Source: CAWULT01 sp963923455
Lineage (GTDB): Bacteria > Acidobacteriota > Vicinamibacteria > Vicinamibacterales > UBA2999
Direction: 5' to 3'
Length of the DNA stretch: 10,832 bases
Assembly: GCA_963923455.1 (NCBI GenBank)
Contig: CAWULT010000141.1
Coordinates: 1-10,832 of the forward strand
This document shows, one piece after another, positions 6,144-10,832 of the stretch (its first letter is position 1; each line of letters begins with the position of its first letter). The notes beneath the pieces are model-generated. The model had not been told where the DNA came from. It worked only from the letters and a program-made list of their open reading frames with translations, and did not search any database. Position numbers and translations under genes: made by a program.

Positions 6144-6833
6144 TCAGTGGATCTGGTGCAGGATGCGACCCCAGCGTGCATTGCCGAGCAGTCCCGCGAC
6201 GCCACCCTGATCGGCCTCGCCGAACGAGAAGTAGATGAAGAGCGCCTTGCCCTTGACGTAGCTCCGCGGCATGAAGCCCCAGTAGCGGCTGTCCTGGGAA
6301 TTGTCGCGGTTGTCGCCCATCATGAAGTAGTGGTCCGCCGGCACGGTGACCGGCCCGAACTGCCGCCGCACGTCGAACCCCTCCGGCACCGCGTCGGCGG
6401 GAAAGAGGAAGTGGACGTACGGCTCGTCGAGCGCCTTGCCGTCGATGTAGACCGTCTGCCCCTTCAACTCCACCGTCTCGCCGGGCAGGCCGACCACGCG
6501 CTTGATGAAGTCGCGCTCCGGATCCTCCGGGTACTTGAACACCAGGATGTCGCCGCGACGGATCGGGTCGATCGGGAGCACGGCGCGTTCCGACGCGAAG
6601 AGGGTCGGCGCGAAGACGAACTTGTTGACCAGCAGGTGGTCGCCGATCAGCAGGTTGTTCTCCATCGACCCGGTCGGGATCTTGAAGGCCTGCACGATGA
6701 ACGTCCGGACGAACAGCGCCAGGATCACCGCGACGCAGATCGACTCGAAGTACTCGCGCACGGTGCTCTTCTTGAACGGCTCCGGCGGCTGGGGCTGCGC
6801 CGGCGCCCTGTCGCCTGTCTTGGCTCTGGCCAT
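6144..6833 (-). CDS. lepB: Signal peptidase I
   Basis: This 229-residue membrane protease cleaves signal peptides from exported preproteins at the outer face of the cytoplasmic membrane. A proline-rich cytoplasmic leader (1-24) precedes one membrane anchor (about 30-48). Catalytic residues of the Ser/Lys dyad are visible: S56 in IPTGSMENN (52-60) and K111 in RDFIKRVVGLPGE (107-119). The conserved late box GDNRDNSQDSRYWG spans 173-186. Length and order fit a standard S26 family enzyme, with an insert (about 141-160) between the dyad lysine and the late box. The start at 6833 is chosen because it gives the correct N-terminus and has a purine-rich GGGACGAGGA just upstream; the frame stays open further upstream only as a shadow inside lepA. 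It lies 20 bases after lepA, as in many bacteria, and is probably co-transcribed. Confidence 0.96.
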   Translation of the reverse strand: MARAKTGDRAPAQPQPPEPFKKSTVREYFESICVAVILALFVRTFIVQAFKIPTGSMENNLLIGDHLLVNKFVFAPTLFASERAVLPIDPIRRGDILVFKYPEDPERDFIKRVVGLPGETVELKGQTVYIDGKALDEPYVHFLFPADAVPEGFDVRRQFGPVTVPADHYFMMGDNRDNSQDSRYWGFMPRSYVKGKALFIYFSFGEADQGGVAGLLGNARWGRILHQIH

Positions 6834-6853
6834 CGTCCTCGTCCCGCGGGATG

Positions 6854-8659
<1,806 letters not shown>

Positions 8660-8678
8660 CGGGATGCTGAAGACCCGC

Positions 8679-9818
8679 CTACCGCTGCTCGAGCGGCACG
8701 AATGCCTGCGGGTACGTGGGCCCGGTGTAATCCGCGCGCGGGCGGATCAGGCGGTTGTTCGCGTACTGCTCCAGGATGTGGGCCGTCCACCCCGACATGC
8801 GGCTGACGGCGAAGATGGGCGTGTAGAGGTCGATCGGGATCCCGAGCGTGTAGTACATGGACGCCGAGTAGAAGTCGACGTTCGGGTTGATCTTCTTCTC
8901 GGCGATCACGAGCGCCTCGATCCGCTGCGACATGTCGAACCACGACGTGTTGCCGGCCCGCTTGCCCAGGTCGCGCGACATCTGCCGCAGGTGCGTGGCC
9001 CGCGGGTCTTCCGTGCGGTACACGCGGTGCCCGAAGCCGGAGATCTTCTCCTTGCGCGCGAACTTGCCGCGCACGAACTCGTCGATCCGCTCGCCGCTGG
9101 CGTTCTGCCCCAGTTCGAGCAGCATCTTCATCACCTCGGCGTTGGCGCCCCCGTGCAGCGGGCCCTTGAGCGTGCCGATGGCCGCCACCACGGCGGAGTA
9201 GAGATCGGTGAGCGTGGCCGCCGCGACGCGGCCGGCGAACGTCGACGCGTTGAGCTCGTGGTCCGCGTGCAGCGTCAGCGCGACGTCGAAGGCCCGGATG
9301 GCGGTGGAGTTGGGCCGCTCGCCGCTGAGCATGTACAGGAAGTTGGCCGCGTGGCCCATCGCCGGGTCCGGCGCGATCGGGCCGCCGCCCGCCTGCAGGC
9401 GGCCCCAGGTGGCCACGACCGTCCCCACCTGCGCGGTGAGGCGGACGGCCTTGCGGTACTGGGCCTGGGGCGACGAGTCCCCGGCCTCGGCGTCGTAGTG
9501 GGCCAGGGCGGAGGTGATCGTCCGCAGCGCGTCCATGCCGTCGACGGGCGGCAGGCTCTTCATCAGGCGGATGATGGCTTCCGGCAACGCCCGGTTGGCG
9601 GCCAGCTGCGACTGCAGGTCGCCCAGCTCGGCCCGGCTGGGCAGCCGGCGGTGCCACAGCAGGTAACAGACCTCCTCGAACGTGGCGAACTTGGCCAGAT
9701 CGTGGATGTCGTAGCCGCAATAGGCCAGTACCCCGCGATCACCGTCCAGGTAACAGATGGACGAGGACGTGGCGACGACGTCCTCCAGCCCTCCCTTGGG
9801 CTTCTCCGCAGCTGCCAT
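8679..9818 (-). CDS. gltA: Citrate synthase
   Basis: A 379-residue enzyme condensing acetyl-CoA with oxaloacetate to citrate, the entry step of the TCA cycle; cytoplasmic. Catalytic residues are visible: H222 in GPLHGGAN, H264 in GFGHRVYRTEDPRA and D315 in NPNVDFYSA. Also present are the HADHELNAST motif (184-193) and the C-terminal arginine-rich IRPRADYTGP segment. The short length, without the N-terminal extension of E. coli GltA, matches the compact group shared with 2-methylcitrate synthases. A methylcitrate synthase is therefore possible, but no prp genes are nearby and citrate synthase is the better call. The ATG at 9818 has no Shine-Dalgarno sequence. A -10-like TAAGAT ending at 9825 would put the transcript start at or near the ATG, suggesting a leaderless mRNA (inference). 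It heads the gltA-lepA-lepB operon. Confidence 0.94.
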   Translation of the reverse strand: MAAAEKPKGGLEDVVATSSSICYLDGDRGVLAYCGYDIHDLAKFATFEEVCYLLWHRRLPSRAELGDLQSQLAANRALPEAIIRLMKSLPPVDGMDALRTITSALAHYDAEAGDSSPQAQYRKAVRLTAQVGTVVATWGRLQAGGGPIAPDPAMGHAANFLYMLSGERPNSTAIRAFDVALTLHADHELNASTFAGRVAAATLTDLYSAVVAAIGTLKGPLHGGANAEVMKMLLELGQNASGERIDEFVRGKFARKEKISGFGHRVYRTEDPRATHLRQMSRDLGKRAGNTSWFDMSQRIEALVIAEKKINPNVDFYSASMYYTLGIPIDLYTPIFAVSRMSGWTAHILEQYANNRLIRPRADYTGPTYPQAFVPLEQR

Positions 9819-9824
9819 CAGACG

Positions 9825-9830
9825 ATCTTA
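9825..9830 (-). promoter_or_regulatory. Candidate -10 box for the gltA-lepA-lepB operon
   Basis: TAAGAT on the minus strand ends seven bases before the gltA ATG. No good -35 hexamer is present at the usual spacing. If used, the message would start at or next to the start codon, in keeping with the missing ribosome site. Confidence 0.3.
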
Positions 9831-9851
9831 TGTGATCTGGCCCGGTCACAT
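9830..9851. promoter_or_regulatory. 22-base near-perfect dyad, candidate operator in divergent gap
   Basis: ATGTGA (9830-9835) and TCACAT (9846-9851) form perfect inverted arms around a ten-base spacer that is itself largely symmetric; nine of eleven positions per half-site are complementary. The half-sites resemble the TGTGA/TCACA arms of CRP/FNR-type sites, but the spacer is ten bases instead of six. The dyad fills most of the 65-base gap between gltA and the divergent propeller gene. It is centred about 22-25 bases upstream of both inferred transcript starts, a position more typical of repression than activation. Confidence 0.4.
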
Positions 9852-9852
9852 G

Positions 9853-9858
9853 TAGAAT
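9853..9858 (+). promoter_or_regulatory. Candidate -10 box for the propeller gene
   Basis: TAGAAT matches the -10 consensus at five of six positions and lies directly after the dyad at 9830-9851. There is no clear -35 hexamer; the dyad occupies that region. A start near 9865 would give a leader of about 19 bases containing the GAAGGGGGG ribosome site at 9868-9876. Confidence 0.45.
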
Positions 9859-9883
9859 GCGCCGCCTGAAGGGGGGCTCCGTC

Positions 9884-10832
9884 ATGCGCCGCTCGATTGC
9901 CGCCGTGCTCGTCGTCCTGGCCGCCGCCGGTTCTTCCGGCCACGCCGCCGGCGTCACCGCCGCCCGGTTCCGCGAGAACCCCCTCGTGACGCTGGCGTCG
10001 TCACCGTCGATCGGCGACAACGCCAACGGCCCGGCGATCATCCGGGTGCCGGGCTGGGTGCAGAAGCCGCTGGGGCGCTACTACATGTACTTCGCCCACC
10101 ACTCCGGCCGGCACATCCGGCTGGCCTACGCCGACTCGATCCGCGGCCCGTGGAAGGTCTACGAGCCAGGCGTGCTGCAGGTGGAGCACACCGCGTTCTA
10201 CCGCCCGCAGCCGGACCCGGTGGACAGCCCGCCCGGCGCCTACACCCACGTGGCCTCGCCCGAGATCTACGTCGACGACGCCCGCAAGCGCATCGTGCTG
10301 TGGACCCACGGCGTGTGGACGGAGGGCCAGCGCTGGCCCGAAAGGCGGCAGGAGGCCGTGGCCTGGATGCGCGACAAGGGCTACGCGCAGTACACCCAGG
10401 CGTCCGAGAGCCGCGACGGCCTGCACTTCGAATCCAGGCCGGCGATCACGAAGCAGCCCTACCTGCGCGTCTTCCAGCACGACGGGTACTTCTACGGCAT
10501 GGCGCGGCTGGGGCTGCTGCTGCGCGCCAGGGATCCGCTGGACGAGTTCGTGACCGGCGGCGATCCATGGCGCGACACGCCGTACAAGGGTCGCGTCCGC
10601 CACGTCGCGCTGCTGCCGCGGAAGGATGCGCTGCACATCTTCTTCTCCGCGATCGGCGACGCGCCCGAGGGCATCCTGCACACGACGATGCCGCTGACCG
10701 GAGACTGGCAGACGTGGACGGTGGGCCCGATCTCGCAGGTGCTGGCGCCCGAGGCCGCCTACGAGTGTCCGAACCTGCCGAACGAGAAGTCGCTCGTGGG
10801 TGAGATCGATCACCAGGCGAAGCAGCTCCGCG
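9884..10832 (+). CDS. Secreted beta-propeller protein resembling GH43/GH32-type glycosidases, C-terminus cut by window edge
   Basis: The frame is open from the ATG at 9884 to the window end, giving 316 residues. The start is preceded by GAAGGGGGG at 9868-9876. A signal peptide is likely (MRRSIAAVLVVLAAAGSSG, cleavage near residue 22). The mature part has repeated strand motifs typical of five-bladed propeller glycosidases: NPLVTL 32-37 with D45 in IGDNANGPAI, RYYMYFAHHSGRHIRLAYAD 65-84, GPW 88-90, ASPEIYVDD 124-132, IVLWTHG 137-143, SRDGLHFE 176-183, YFYGMARLG 202-210 and HIFFSAIGD 251-259, then YECPNLPNEKSL 293-304. D45 and E127 are plausible active-site acids, but I cannot assign them without a structural alignment. 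The true end is probably a short way beyond the window. The substrate is unknown, and a non-catalytic sugar-binding propeller is possible. It diverges from gltA across a gap with a dyad. Confidence 0.75.
   Translation, partial: MRRSIAAVLVVLAAAGSSGHAAGVTAARFRENPLVTLASSPSIGDNANGPAIIRVPGWVQKPLGRYYMYFAHHSGRHIRLAYADSIRGPWKVYEPGVLQVEHTAFYRPQPDPVDSPPGAYTHVASPEIYVDDARKRIVLWTHGVWTEGQRWPERRQEAVAWMRDKGYAQYTQASESRDGLHFESRPAITKQPYLRVFQHDGYFYGMARLGLLLRARDPLDEFVTGGDPWRDTPYKGRVRHVALLPRKDALHIFFSAIGDAPEGILHTTMPLTGDWQTWTVGPISQVLAPEAAYECPNLPNEKSLVGEIDHQAKQLR

Noticed and set aside
9831..9850. A canonical CRP binding site
   Set aside because: The TGTGA and TCACA arms are separated by ten bases, not the six required for a standard CRP site, so only a generic operator is proposed.
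8664..9869. A 401-codon plus-strand frame opposite gltA
   Set aside because: It has no recognisable domain, and the minus strand encodes an intact citrate synthase with all catalytic residues.
10001..10813. A 270-codon minus-strand frame at the right end
   Set aside because: It is antisense to the propeller gene, whose plus frame has a signal peptide, a ribosome site and repeated propeller strand motifs.

Overview
This is a very GC-rich chromosomal window. The gene content suggests an acidobacterium, most likely class Vicinamibacteria. That assignment is inferred from an ECF sigma factor next to a Ser/Thr kinase with a C-terminal TPR region, a secreted protein of the 'PDLxGxW ... CHEGN' type that is abundant in acidobacterial genomes, and strong GC bias at third codon positions. 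It was not tested by a phylogenetic search. I see no tRNA, rRNA, CRISPR array, insertion sequence or prophage.

Layout. Positions 1-200 (minus) hold the 5' end of an unrecognised gene that runs off the left edge. It diverges from a two-gene plus-strand operon: an ECF sigma factor (300-872) overlapping by four bases (ATGA) a 1032-residue membrane-anchored Ser/Thr kinase with TolB-like and TPR segments (869-3967). Two GC-rich hairpins lie in the gap before a secreted protein of unknown function (4161-5222). A DUF167/YggU protein follows (5399-5707). Its stop codon overlaps that of a minus-strand gene, so a 4-base CTAG serves both genes.

The minus-strand block 9818-5704 reads, in transcription order, citrate synthase (gltA), elongation factor 4 (lepA), signal peptidase I (lepB) and a small DUF4845-like membrane protein. 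The first two gaps are 19 and 20 bases, so the first three genes look like one operon. Divergent from gltA is a secreted beta-propeller protein resembling GH43/GH32-type glycosidases, cut by the right edge. The gap between these two genes carries a near-perfect 22-base dyad that could be a shared operator.

How the genes work together. The block from gltA to the DUF4845-like gene is housekeeping: TCA-cycle entry, translation and protein export. The sigma/kinase pair is the most interesting part. The sigma factor lacks the acidic core of region 2.2 (QPTA in place of DAED), with a threonine at a normally acidic position. No anti-sigma factor gene is visible next to it; its co-translated partner is a kinase. 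This fits a phosphorylation-controlled sigma factor, with a cytoplasmic kinase and a probably periplasmic TolB/TPR sensor. It resembles the EcfP/PknT mechanism described in Vibrio, but that remains an inference here.
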